Shown here: positions 1 to 6,170 of the stretch, one piece after another
How the letters are laid out: every line of letters starts with the position of its first letter
How positions within the stretch are numbered: position 1 is the stretch's first letter
NCBI GenBank assembly: GCA_009835515.1
Contig: VXXH01000838.1
Location: 1 to 7,065 of the forward strand
DNA length: 7,065 nt
Reading direction: 5' to 3'
From: Candidatus Poribacteria bacterium
GTDB lineage: Bacteria > Poribacteria > WGA-4E > WGA-3G
Made by a program: the position numbers and the translations under genes
Notes under the pieces: generated by a model
Told to the model about the DNA's origin: nothing
The model's database searches: none
Seen by the model: only the letters and a program-made list of their open reading frames with translations

Positions 1-8
1 TTATAGAC

Positions 9-464
9 ATGACAACAACCGAAAAAAACTCTATTATTGAAATGTTAGCACCCATGCTCGACATTGATGGTATCGAACTCGTCGATGTTGAAACGCACGA
101 ACAGACCCTGCGCTTACTCATTCACAAGGAAGGCGGCCTTTCGGTAGCAGATTGCCAAGCAGTGAACCATGTTGTACACCCGATTTTAGAAGTCCATGAG
201 CATTTAGCGAATTACGCACAGTTGGAAGTTGCTTCACCCGGGATAGATAGACCTTTGCGAACTGCCAAGGATTTTCGGCGAAATTGTGGGCGAACCGTTC
301 AGATAGAAGTCGGTTCCGAATCAGAAAATGAACACGGATCTCATGTACAAGGCACAGTTGTCGAAGTACATCCAGAGCGGGTCGTTTTGGCGCAAACTGG
401 CGGAAACAGTATCTCTGTTCAACTTTCACAAATTCGCAAGGCACATATACATCTAAAATGGTAA
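9..464 (+). CDS. rimP: Ribosome maturation factor RimP
   Basis: RimP binds the small ribosomal subunit in the cytoplasm and assists late 30S assembly. The 151-residue product matches the usual family length of about 150. The N-terminal domain shows the pattern GIELVDVE (residues 21-28) and a GGLSVADCQ segment (42-50). The family signature LEVASPGIDRPL lies at 72-83, at the end of the N-terminal domain. The C-terminal SH3-like barrel (about 88-151) ends with the typical QIRKAHI segment. The ATG at position 9 gives an N-terminus aligned with known RimP proteins. The reading frame stays open to the left edge, so an upstream start cannot be excluded, and no ribosome binding site is visible in the 8 bases before it. 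It stands first in the visible cluster, 122 bp before nusA, which is the classical rimP-nusA arrangement. Function is assigned from family resemblance; I see no anomaly in the protein. Confidence 0.95.
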   Translation: MTTTEKNSIIEMLAPMLDIDGIELVDVETHEQTLRLLIHKEGGLSVADCQAVNHVVHPILEVHEHLANYAQLEVASPGIDRPLRTAKDFRRNCGRTVQIEVGSESENEHGSHVQGTVVEVHPERVVLAQTGGNSISVQLSQIRKAHIHLKW

Positions 465-538
465 CTGGCAAAAGCGAAGGATGCACATCGCACCTTATCT
501 AAAAAATTGGAAAGGAGTACGCGGACTGGAATTGTATA

Positions 539-554
539 ACTTGTTGTCCCAAGT
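539..554 (+). other. Small hairpin in rimP-nusA gap
   Basis: ACTTG (539-543) and CAAGT (550-554) can pair as a 5-bp stem around a 6-base loop. No T-run follows, so it is not a standard intrinsic terminator. A 5-bp stem is weak and could occur by chance. It is listed because the three other gaps longer than 40 bp in this cluster also hold fold-back sequences. Confidence 0.25.
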
Positions 555-564
555 CTATATGAAA

Positions 565-570
565 TAGGAG
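565..570 (+). promoter_or_regulatory. Probable nusA ribosome binding site, widely spaced
   Basis: TAGGAG resembles a Shine-Dalgarno sequence and is the closest candidate to the nusA ATG at 587, but the spacer is 16 bases rather than the usual 5-9. No alternative in-frame start fits it better. A stronger AAAGGAG lies at 511-516 and its surroundings, too far away to serve nusA directly unless RNA folding brings it closer. The pairing is visible in the sequence; its use is inferred. Confidence 0.4.
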
Positions 571-586
571 TTCGCAAACGTTATTT

Positions 587-1915
587 ATGTTAGAGAACCT
601 CCAAAACGCTATTCGTCAAAATACTGCGCAGACAGATTTACCTGAAGAGGTCTTTGTTGAGGCGATAGAGGAAGCACTCCGCGCTGCTGCACGCCGAGTT
701 TACGGACCCGATGCCAATGTCTCTGTTGAAATTGATTTGGAAAAAGGTGATATACGTTGTTACGTCCCTAAAAAAGTCGTTAATATTATGCGCGATTTTT
801 CCACAGAGATTCCTATTGAGGAAGCCGTGAAACTTCAGGATGATATTGAACTCGGTCAGATGTTGAAGGTCGAAATCAATCCGAGCGACTTTGGTAGAAT
901 TCCAGCGCAATTGGCGAAGCAAATCCTTTTCCAAAAAATTAAACAGGCGGAACGCGAAAGAATCTATCAGGAATTCGCCGGTCGCGAGGGTGAGGTCATC
1001 ACCGGTTATGTCCAGCGTTTTGAACGTGGCGGTATCATTTTAGATCTTGAGCAGACGGAAGCTTTTTTGCCGCCCCGTGAGATACCACGCTCACAGAACT
1101 ATGAACGTGGCAAACGCTTACAATGTCTGATTTTATCCGTAAAAAATGAGACCCGTGGTGCCCCTGTCATCGTATCTCGAACGCACCGAGATCTGGTGGC
1201 AGTGTTGTTTGAGCAAGAAGTTCCTGAAATCTACGAAGGGCAGGTACGTATTATGGCGATTGCACGGGATCCGGGCAATCGCGCGAAGGTGGCTGTTCAA
1301 GCGACAGAAGAAGGTATAGATGCTGTTGGCACATGTGTCGGTGTTAAAGGCACTCGCGTCCAAAATATTATTAGCGAACTTGATGGTGAGAAAATAGACC
1401 TTGTTGAATGGAGCGAGGATATCAGTGCTTTTATTGCTAATGCTTTGGGGCGTCGCGCCGGGGTCCGTAGAGTCGAACTTGACGATGAAAATAAAAGCGC
1501 ACGCGTGATTGTACCGGACGATCAACTCTCCTTAGCTATTGGCCAACGCGGACAGAACGCACGGCTCGCCGCAAGGTTGACCGGCTGGAAAGTTGACATA
1601 AAAGGTGAATCCGAAGCTACTCTTTCGATTAACGAACTCTTTAAACCCGAAGAACCTGATTCTGATAAGGTTGATGAACATGTGCAGGATAGCCCTGAAG
1701 ACAAGACTGACGAAAATCTTGAAGAACAGATACCTGATACGCCTGAGGTAATCGAAGATCAGGAGGTTGAGGTCAATGCGGATGTCGAGACCCCTGAAGT
1801 TGAGGCATCGGAAAACCCCGACGCGGAGAATAATCTGTTGATAGATTCCAAAGAGGATGTTGAGGCAGGCGACGTTACTGCTGAAAACGATGATCTTGAC
1901 CTTGAATCTGAATAG
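587..1915 (+). CDS. nusA: Transcription termination/antitermination protein NusA with long acidic tail
   Basis: NusA binds RNA polymerase and nascent RNA and modulates pausing, intrinsic termination and antitermination. In the 442-residue product the order is: polymerase-binding N-terminal domain (about 1-128, with NPSDFGRIPAQLAKQ at 98-112), S1 domain (about 134-200, with TEAFLPPREIP), KH1 (about 203-280, GVKGTR at 252-257, then GEKIDLVEWSED) and KH2 (about 300-340, AIGQRGQNARLAARLTGW). The KH1-KH2 linker, usually NALSPAxV, reads NALGRRAGV, with SPA lost and one extra residue. From about residue 352 the protein is a low-complexity tail rich in Glu and Asp (about 37 of 91 residues), with few basic residues; it is not a recognisable helix-hairpin-helix acidic repeat domain as in E. 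coli. The ATG at 587 is the only start after the in-frame TGA at 560-562; no GTG or TTG lies between. The nearest Shine-Dalgarno-like sequence is 16 bases upstream, which is long. Confidence 0.97.
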   Translation: MLENLQNAIRQNTAQTDLPEEVFVEAIEEALRAAARRVYGPDANVSVEIDLEKGDIRCYVPKKVVNIMRDFSTEIPIEEAVKLQDDIELGQMLKVEINPSDFGRIPAQLAKQILFQKIKQAERERIYQEFAGREGEVITGYVQRFERGGIILDLEQTEAFLPPREIPRSQNYERGKRLQCLILSVKNETRGAPVIVSRTHRDLVAVLFEQEVPEIYEGQVRIMAIARDPGNRAKVAVQATEEGIDAVGTCVGVKGTRVQNIISELDGEKIDLVEWSEDISAFIANALGRRAGVRRVELDDENKSARVIVPDDQLSLAIGQRGQNARLAARLTGWKVDIKGESEATLSINELFKPEEPDSDKVDEHVQDSPEDKTDENLEEQIPDTPEVIEDQEVEVNADVETPEVEASENPDAENNLLIDSKEDVEAGDVTAENDDLDLESE

Positions 1916-1942
1916 TCTTTTGAGCGCATTATCTTCTGATAT

Positions 1943-1964
1943 CTAATACCTGCGCGAGGATTAG
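1943..1964 (+). other. Bulged hairpin in nusA-ylxR gap
   Basis: CTAAT-A-CCT (1943-1951) pairs with AGGATTAG (1957-1964) to give 8 base pairs with a single bulged A at 1948 and a GCGCG loop. It sits 27 bp after the nusA stop and about 30 bp before the ylxR start. The downstream sequence has no T-run, so this does not look like a classical intrinsic terminator. It could be an RNA processing or stabilising element, or part of a dispersed repeat. The fold is read directly from the sequence; the role is unknown. Confidence 0.45.
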
Positions 1965-1965
1965 C

Positions 1966-1973
1966 GGTATACC
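1966..1973. other. Perfect 8-bp palindrome GGTATACC
   Basis: GGTATACC is a perfect self-complementary octamer, placed two bases after the bulged hairpin and immediately followed by CAATTG (1973-1978), a second short palindrome sharing one base. The arrangement could be a protein-binding site or part of a repeat, but eight bases alone is not strong evidence. Confidence 0.25.
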
Positions 1974-1975
1974 AA

Positions 1976-1985
1976 TTGTAGGTTG
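1976..1985 (+). repeat. TTGTAGGTTG motif, copy 1
   Basis: This 10-base sequence lies in the nusA-ylxR gap, just after the GGTATACC palindrome and 10 bp before the ylxR GTG. The same 10 bases recur at 6218-6227. An exact 10-mer pair can arise by chance at low frequency in a 7-kb window, so the link is suggestive only. Confidence 0.3.
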
Positions 1986-1995
1986 AAAAAAGTGG

Positions 1996-2310
1996 GTGAA
2001 ATTGTTGACAGATGTTATTCGCACTTGTATTGGGTGCCGCGGAAAGTTTTCGCAAAAAACATTGATACGATTTGCAAGTCAAAAGAATGAAACACTCGAA
2101 ATTGACAACCGGAAAAAATTGCACGGGCGCGGGGCTTATGTCTGCCGCTCTCAGTCTTGTATTCAGAAAGCGTTTAAGGCGCCGAGACGGATTAATGCGT
2201 TATTACGTGTACAACTGACAACTGGGGTTATACAGCGGTTTGAGGAAGTCCTTCTTCAATGGACCGAGAAATCCGCCAGCACAATAGGAAAACAGGAGGA
2301 ACTATCATGA
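1996..2310 (+). CDS. ylxR: YlxR/RnpM family RNA-binding protein (DUF448)
   Basis: This small cytoplasmic protein is almost always encoded between nusA and infB. The B. subtilis member, renamed RnpM, binds RNA and modulates RNase P; I carry that over only as a family expectation. The 104-residue product has the signatures RTCIGCR (residues 9-15), GRGAYVC (44-50) and SCIQKAFK (54-61). Cysteines 11, 14, 50 and 55 are spaced like a potential metal-binding or structural set. After about residue 75 a helical C-terminal extension follows that is less conserved in the family. The start is uncertain: GTG at 1996 has no clear ribosome binding site, whereas TTG at 2005 lies 5 bases after GGTGA (1995-1999); an in-frame stop at 1984 excludes longer forms. 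The stop overlaps the infB start as ATGA (2307-2310), suggesting translational coupling with IF-2. Confidence 0.92.
   Translation: MKLLTDVIRTCIGCRGKFSQKTLIRFASQKNETLEIDNRKKLHGRGAYVCRSQSCIQKAFKAPRRINALLRVQLTTGVIQRFEEVLLQWTEKSASTIGKQEELS
2294..2300 (+). promoter_or_regulatory. Strong ribosome binding site of infB
   Basis: AGGAGGA is a near-consensus Shine-Dalgarno sequence 6 bases before the ATG at 2307. It lies inside the 3' end of ylxR. It decides the infB start in favour of 2307 over the upstream in-frame ATG at 2259, which has no such site and would add 16 residues with no counterpart in the family. Confidence 0.9.
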
Positions 2311-4340
2311 GCAAAGAGCCACGCCAGCGGCGAAGACCCGCCAAAGGGAATCGTGAAGAAAAAAAAGATCAGGGGACACCGGTTTATGAATTAGCAAAGC
2401 AATACGACATAACAACCAAGGAACTTGTCGCGCTCTTGGAAGAACATGGTGTCCGCGTTAAAGATGATAGGAGTACCCTTGATGCGGATACCGTCGCGTT
2501 GATTGAGCCCGAGATAGTGGAATCGGTGCAAACCGTTTCTACACCTCAGGGGGCAGTTGAAGACACCACAGAGACATTATCTAATACAACCAACGATTTG
2601 CAAATCGAAGAGGGCGCAACTGTTGCGGACCTCGCTGCGGCACTTGAGTTGCAACCCTCGGCACTGATTATGCAACTCATGAAATTAAAGGTAATGGCAA
2701 ACATAAATCAACGGCTTGATTATAATACCCTTCTGATGCTTGGGGAACACTTAAATTTTCTTGTAATCAAATCACCGACACTTGAGGACGAACTGTTAGT
2801 CGAGATGCCCGATCCGCCAGAATCTTTGCAACCCCGCGCACCAGTTGTAACAATTATGGGACACGTTGACCACGGCAAAACCTCTCTTTTGGACTCTATT
2901 CGTCAATCAAACATCAGTGAATCTGAGGCAGGGAATATTACACAACATATCGGGGCTTATCATGTGACTTTAGACGGAGGCAGTGTCGTTTTCTTAGATA
3001 CCCCGGGGCACGCCGCTTTTACCGCAATGCGCGCACGTGGCGCACAGGTGACTGACATCGTTGTGCTCATTGTTGCAGCTGACGACGGCGTCATGCCCCA
3101 GACTGTTGAAGCGATTAACCACGCAAAAGCTGCTAAAGTCCCTATTGTCGTCGCTATTAACAAAATAGATGTCCCTGGCGCGCGTCCAGATTATATCAAA
3201 CAACAATTAACAGAACATGAGCTTGTCCCTGAAGACTGGGGTGGGCAAACAATTTGTGTTGAAACTTCTGCTATAGAAGGAACAGGCATCGACTTTTTGC
3301 TTGAGATGCTCCTTTTGGAAGCAGCACTTCTTGAACTTAAGGCGAACCCTAATAAATCTGCTCGCGGCGTGGTTATTGAAGCACAGGTAGATAAAGGACG
3401 TGGCGCAGTTGCTACTGTTCTTGTACAGTCCGGCACCTTGCGGGTTGGAGATGTCTTTGTCTCTGGTAGATATTCTGGACGAGTGAGGGCTATGATGGAC
3501 GACTTTGGGAAACGGATGAAAGAAGCCGGACCCTCGGTCCCTGTTGAGGTACTCGGTTTTACCGGAGTACCTGAGGCAGGCGACAAGTTCTACGTCGTTG
3601 AATCTGATAGAGATGCCCGCACCATTAGCGAAACCCGACAAGATCAGTACCGAACCGAGCAACTCGGCGCAAACAGCCATGTCAGCTTGGAAAATCTATT
3701 CCAACAGATTCAGGAAGGCGAGATTAAAGAATTAAATGTTGTACTCAAATGTGACACCCAAGGTTCCATACAAGCCGTTGCCTCATCGCTGCTCGAATTG
3801 ACTACCGATGAAGTTAAGATCAACATCATCCACCAGGCCGTTGGCGGTATTACTGAAACCGACATTTTGCTCGCCTCCGCATCTGATGCTATTGTCGTCG
3901 GTTTCAACGTTCATCCTACGACAGAAGCCGTACAAGCCAAAGAAGCTGAGGGAATTGATGTTCGGACCTACAACATAATCTATAACCTCATTTCCTATAT
4001 CCGATCGGCGATGGAAGGCTTACTTGATCCTGAAGTCCGAGAGGTGGTTATCGGGCGCGCAGAAGTTCGCGAATTGTTTAAGGTGCCACGGCTCGGTTTA
4101 GTTGCTGGCAGCTACGTCAATTGGGGGCGCATCTCTTACAATCAACCACTTCGTATCCTTCGCGATAATCGTTTGATTCACGAAGGAAAAGTCAATTCGC
4201 TGCGCCGATTCAAAGATAATGTGAACGAAGTACAAGCGAACTATGAATGTGGCATCGGCATAGAGACATTCGACGACCTGCAGGTTGGTGATGTGCTTGA
4301 GTGTTATGTCCACGAACAAGTCGCACGTTCCCTTTCGTAA
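2307..4340 (+). CDS. infB: Translation initiation factor IF-2
   Basis: IF-2 is the GTPase that places formylmethionyl-tRNA on the 30S subunit and promotes 50S joining. From the ATG at 2307 the product has 677 residues, compact beside the roughly 890 of E. coli. A basic N-terminus (RQRRR) is followed by two IF2_N modules, about 25-70 ([20 protein letters not shown]) and 103-150 ([20 protein letters not shown]), joined by a short acidic, Thr-rich linker. The G domain begins near 178: G1 GHVDHGKT (185-192), G2 NITQHIGAY (210-218), G3 DTPGH (231-235), G4 NKID (285-288), G5 SA (321-322). Domain II (about 355-435), domain III (about 462-560, [13 protein letters not shown]) and the initiator-tRNA-binding C-terminal domain (about 565-677, [18 protein letters not shown]) are complete. 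Before ITQHIGA the family usually has GG; here it is GN. Translation is probably coupled to ylxR through the ATGA overlap. Confidence 0.98.
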   Translation: MSKEPRQRRRPAKGNREEKKDQGTPVYELAKQYDITTKELVALLEEHGVRVKDDRSTLDADTVALIEPEIVESVQTVSTPQGAVEDTTETLSNTTNDLQIEEGATVADLAAALELQPSALIMQLMKLKVMANINQRLDYNTLLMLGEHLNFLVIKSPTLEDELLVEMPDPPESLQPRAPVVTIMGHVDHGKTSLLDSIRQSNISESEAGNITQHIGAYHVTLDGGSVVFLDTPGHAAFTAMRARGAQVTDIVVLIVAADDGVMPQTVEAINHAKAAKVPIVVAINKIDVPGARPDYIKQQLTEHELVPEDWGGQTICVETSAIEGTGIDFLLEMLLLEAALLELKANPNKSARGVVIEAQVDKGRGAVATVLVQSGTLRVGDVFVSGRYSGRVRAMMDDFGKRMKEAGPSVPVEVLGFTGVPEAGDKFYVVESDRDARTISETRQDQYRTEQLGANSHVSLENLFQQIQEGEIKELNVVLKCDTQGSIQAVASSLLELTTDEVKINIIHQAVGGITETDILLASASDAIVVGFNVHPTTEAVQAKEAEGIDVRTYNIIYNLISYIRSAMEGLLDPEVREVVIGRAEVRELFKVPRLGLVAGSYVNWGRISYNQPLRILRDNRLIHEGKVNSLRRFKDNVNEVQANYECGIGIETFDDLQVGDVLECYVHEQVARSLS

Positions 4341-4347
4341 GCACCTG

Positions 4348-4364
4348 AGGTCGTAGAATGACCT
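4348..4364 (+). other. Short hairpin after infB
   Basis: AGGTC (4348-4352) and GACCT (4360-4364) form a 5-bp stem around a 7-base loop, starting 7 bp after the infB stop. The downstream bases ATTTACAC do not form a terminator T-run. Together with the next hairpin it fills most of the gap between infB and ylxP, and GCACCT occurs at both borders (4341-4346 and 4393-4398). Confidence 0.3.
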
Positions 4365-4379
4365 ATTTACACAAACAGC

Positions 4380-4394
4380 GCGGTTGAACACCGC
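4380..4394 (+). repeat. REP-like GC-rich hairpin in infB-ylxP gap
   Basis: GCGGT (4380-4384) and ACCGC (4390-4394) form a perfect 5-bp GC-rich stem with a TGAAC loop, continuing into ACCTAC. Read on the minus strand it begins GTAGGTGCGGTG. This looks like a palindromic intergenic repeat unit rather than an intrinsic terminator, because A/T-rich sequence without a T-run follows. Only one copy is visible in this window, so its repeat status is inferred from the shape and position and has not been shown. Confidence 0.35.
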
Positions 4395-4426
4395 ACCTAC
4401 TATCACAATTAATTAACACCTTATTA

Positions 4427-4711
4427 ATGCATATCGGTGTTTGTAAAATCCGGCTACGCATCCCTGATAGCCAATCGTTGAAGGCGAAACGCCGGGTTAT
4501 CAAAAGTCTTGTCGATAGACTCAAAAACCGCTTTAATATCGCTATTGCCGAAGTTGAAGCGTTAGATGCACATCAGCTCGCGGTATTAGCCGCTGTTTCT
4601 GTTTCCAACGATGTAGCGCATCTCAATAAACTTATCTCGCATGTCATCGCTTTTGTTGAGAAAAATGTAGACGCTGAGTTAGTAGATTACGAAACAGAAT
4701 TTTTCTTCTGA
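4427..4711 (+). CDS. ylxP: YlxP family protein (DUF503)
   Basis: This is a small, conserved, poorly understood cytoplasmic protein, usually encoded between infB and rbfA, with a ferredoxin-like fold in family structures. The 94-residue product has the family hallmarks: HIGVCKIRLRIPDSQSLKAKR at the N-terminus, KRRVIKSLVDRLKNRFN (21-37), IAEVEALDAHQLAVLAAVSV (40-59) and the downstream SNDVAHLNKLI (60-70), with DAELVDYETE near the C-terminus. Length is normal for the family. The ATG at 4427 is the only plausible start because an in-frame TGA lies at 4385-4387 with no other start codon between. No Shine-Dalgarno sequence is visible, since the preceding 20 bases are A/T-rich. It may be read through an A/T-rich unstructured leader, or depend on infB translation despite the 86-bp gap. 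Its molecular role is unknown; the neighbours suggest ribosome assembly or initiation. Confidence 0.9.
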   Translation: MHIGVCKIRLRIPDSQSLKAKRRVIKSLVDRLKNRFNIAIAEVEALDAHQLAVLAAVSVSNDVAHLNKLISHVIAFVEKNVDAELVDYETEFFF

Positions 4712-4719
4712 CGAAACTC

Positions 4720-4734
4720 GCAAGTCAAACTTGC
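4720..4734 (+). other. Perfect hairpin in ylxP-rbfA gap
   Basis: GCAAGT (4720-4725) and ACTTGC (4729-4734) form a perfect 6-bp stem with a CAA loop. It begins 9 bases after the ylxP stop and ends about 10 bases before the rbfA ribosome binding site. It lacks a T-run and so does not read as an intrinsic terminator; an mRNA processing or stabilising hairpin is possible. Confidence 0.4.
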
Positions 4735-4744
4735 TCTGAAAGAT

Positions 4745-4749
4745 AGGGA
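4745..4749 (+). promoter_or_regulatory. Probable rbfA ribosome binding site
   Basis: AGGGA lies 4 bases before the rbfA ATG at 4754 and is a partial Shine-Dalgarno match. It supports the ATG at 4754, whose product aligns with the usual RbfA N-terminus. Confidence 0.5.
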
Positions 4750-4753
4750 CAAC

Positions 4754-5137
4754 ATGGCAGATAGTAGAAGACAAGATCGAGTGGGCGCCCTCATTCAACG
4801 GGAATTGAGTGAGATTATCCAACGCTCTGTCAAAGATCCGCGTGTCGCATTTTGTACTGTCACACAGGCAGAAGTGTCACCGGACCTGAAGTATGTGGAC
4901 GTCAAAGTGAGTGTTATTGGGGACGAGGTACAGAAGGATAAAACACTCGCAGGGCTGAAAAGTGCTGCAGGATTTCTCAGGCGAGAAATCGGGAATCGCC
5001 TCACGCTCCGGTATTCGCCGGAACTCAGGTTTGCTATTGATGAGTCCGCTGACTACCTCTTCAAAATAGATGGACTCCTCAAGTCTGTTACATCAGAAGA
5101 CGAGACATCCGAAGAACAGGCAACCGACCTTTCATGA
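4754..5137 (+). CDS. rbfA: 30S ribosome-binding factor A (RbfA)
   Basis: RbfA is a KH-like cytoplasmic protein that binds the 30S subunit near helix 1 and the 3' end of 16S rRNA and promotes maturation of the subunit, in the same pathway as RimP. The 127-residue product is close to the usual 115-135. Visible hallmarks are RVGALIQRELSEII (residues 9-22), DPR (28-30), VTQAEVSPDLKYVDVKVSV (36-54), AAGFLRREIGNRLTLRY (71-87) and PELRFAIDES (89-98). A short acidic Ser/Thr/Glu tail (about 112-127) follows, as in many RbfA proteins. The gene ends in an ATGA overlap with nrnA (5134-5137), which suggests translational coupling. Nothing in the protein departs from the family. Confidence 0.96.
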   Translation: MADSRRQDRVGALIQRELSEIIQRSVKDPRVAFCTVTQAEVSPDLKYVDVKVSVIGDEVQKDKTLAGLKSAAGFLRREIGNRLTLRYSPELRFAIDESADYLFKIDGLLKSVTSEDETSEEQATDLS

Positions 5138-6165
5138 ACACCTTAAAGATAGTGGATATGCAGAACTACGGTGCACTCCTTACCCTATTCAATCGCTACC
5201 ATGACTTCGCACTCTCAACGCACATTAACCCTGATGGCGACGCAATCGGTTCCGAATTAGGGCTCTACCTCTTTCTCACGAGGCTCGGAAAATCCGTTAA
5301 AATATTTAATACAGATGCTGTACCGGCGAACTATAAATTTCTGCCTTGCTGGGAGAGCATTGAGGATGTACACGCACTTAGAACCTATCAGCCGGAAGTG
5401 TTAATTGTATTAGACGCGAGCACACTCGAACGAATTGGGAAAACACTTGCCAAATCCTTGCTGCCGACGCACAAACTCGTTAACATTGACCATCACGCCA
5501 CCGCAGAGGCGTTCGGGGACATCAACCTCATTATGCCTTCAGCTTCTTCTACGTCGGAGATTGTCTATAAACTCATTAAATATCACCAGACACCAATAGA
5601 TAAATCCTGTGCACTCTGTCTTTATACAGGACTTATGTTTGACACCGGTTGTTTTCGCTACAGCAATACCACGGCTGAAACACATCGAATCGCTGCAGAA
5701 TTAATTGAGATAGGGGAATTCGCACCAGATGAAGTCTACCGAAACGTTTATGAGCAACTGCCTGCCGCTAAAATTCGGCTCTCAAGTGAAATCCTCCGCA
5801 CATTACAGGTGACTGATGATGGAAAGATCGCATCAGTGTACGCTACACAACGGATGCTCAGAAAAACCGGAGCAACTGCTGATGCCGTAGAAGGCATCGT
5901 GAATCAGATTCAAGCAATAGCCGGTGTTGAGGTGGCACTCTGTGTGTCTGAGATGGCCGATCGAAGCGCGAAAGTGAGTCTGCGGAGCCAGGGACACGTT
6001 GATGTAAGCCAACTCGCATCTGAGTTTGAAGGGGGCGGACACGCACGCGCTGCAGGTTGCAGAGTTCTCATGCCTTACCTTGCAGCCGTTAATACCCTTG
6101 TTCAAACTGCACAACGCTACATTGATCAGAGTGCTTTGGAACATGGTGATTGCCAGAAGGATTGA
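5134..6165 (+). CDS. nrnA: Bifunctional oligoribonuclease / pAp phosphatase NrnA (DHH-DHHA1)
   Basis: NrnA degrades short RNA oligonucleotides to mononucleotides and dephosphorylates 3'-phosphoadenosine 5'-phosphate, using Mn ions held by its DHH domain in the cytoplasm. The 343-residue product is slightly longer than B. subtilis NrnA (313). DHH domain: THINPDGDAIGSELG (residues 29-43; H30, D34, D36), VLDAS (92-96; D94), the DHH triad in NIDHHATAEAFGDIN (117-131; D119, H120, H121), SSTSEIVYKLI (138-148), and LYTGLMFDTGCFRYSNTT (163-180; D170). The C-terminal DHHA1 domain carries EGGGHARAAGC (299-309). All expected metal ligands are present. The start at 5134 overlaps rbfA by ATGA; a second in-frame ATG at 5158 (M9) is possible, since neither has a strong ribosome binding site. 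ribF follows 5 bp later. Specificity between nanoRNA and pAp cannot be read from sequence alone. Confidence 0.93.
   Translation: MNTLKIVDMQNYGALLTLFNRYHDFALSTHINPDGDAIGSELGLYLFLTRLGKSVKIFNTDAVPANYKFLPCWESIEDVHALRTYQPEVLIVLDASTLERIGKTLAKSLLPTHKLVNIDHHATAEAFGDINLIMPSASSTSEIVYKLIKYHQTPIDKSCALCLYTGLMFDTGCFRYSNTTAETHRIAAELIEIGEFAPDEVYRNVYEQLPAAKIRLSSEILRTLQVTDDGKIASVYATQRMLRKTGATADAVEGIVNQIQAIAGVEVALCVSEMADRSAKVSLRSQGHVDVSQLASEFEGGGHARAAGCRVLMPYLAAVNTLVQTAQRYIDQSALEHGDCQKD
6155..6162 (+). promoter_or_regulatory. Ribosome binding site of ribF
   Basis: AGAAGGAT contains a purine-rich Shine-Dalgarno match ending 8 bases before the GTG at 6171 and sits in the last codons of nrnA. It supports the GTG as the ribF start rather than the in-frame TTG at 6225, which has no such site. 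Confidence 0.65.
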
Positions 6166-6170
6166 CCAAC

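Noticed and set aside
507..540. Possible promoter before nusA (TTGGAA ... TATAAC)
   Set aside because: The -10-like TATAAC at 535-540 is separated from TTGGAA at 507-512 by 22 bases, too far for a standard sigma-70-type promoter.
1133..1525. 130-codon minus-strand open frame within nusA
   Set aside because: It is opposite the S1-KH region of NusA and has no family resemblance or ribosome binding site; a shadow frame.
1759..2124. Minus-strand open frame spanning the nusA tail, gap and ylxR
   Set aside because: It overlaps two well-supported genes. Its Ser/Thr-rich end simply reflects the antisense of the acidic GAA/GAT codons of the NusA tail.
2259..2306. Longer IF-2 start at ATG 2259, adding 16 residues
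   Set aside because: No ribosome binding site precedes it, whereas AGGAGGA stands 6 bases before ATG 2307. The extra residues come from the end of ylxR read in another frame.
3207..3680. 157-codon minus-strand open frame within infB
   Set aside because: It lies wholly opposite a clear IF-2 coding region, the product is Cys/Ser/Asn-rich without recognisable motifs, and several other antisense frames overlap it. It is a shadow of infB.
4384..4412. Possible promoter before ylxP (TTGAAC with AATTAA 17 bases later)
   Set aside because: The -10 match is poor and the TTGAAC is part of the hairpin stem and loop; A/T-richness alone is not enough.
4380..4426. Intrinsic terminator after infB
   Set aside because: The stem is only 5 bp and no run of T follows it.
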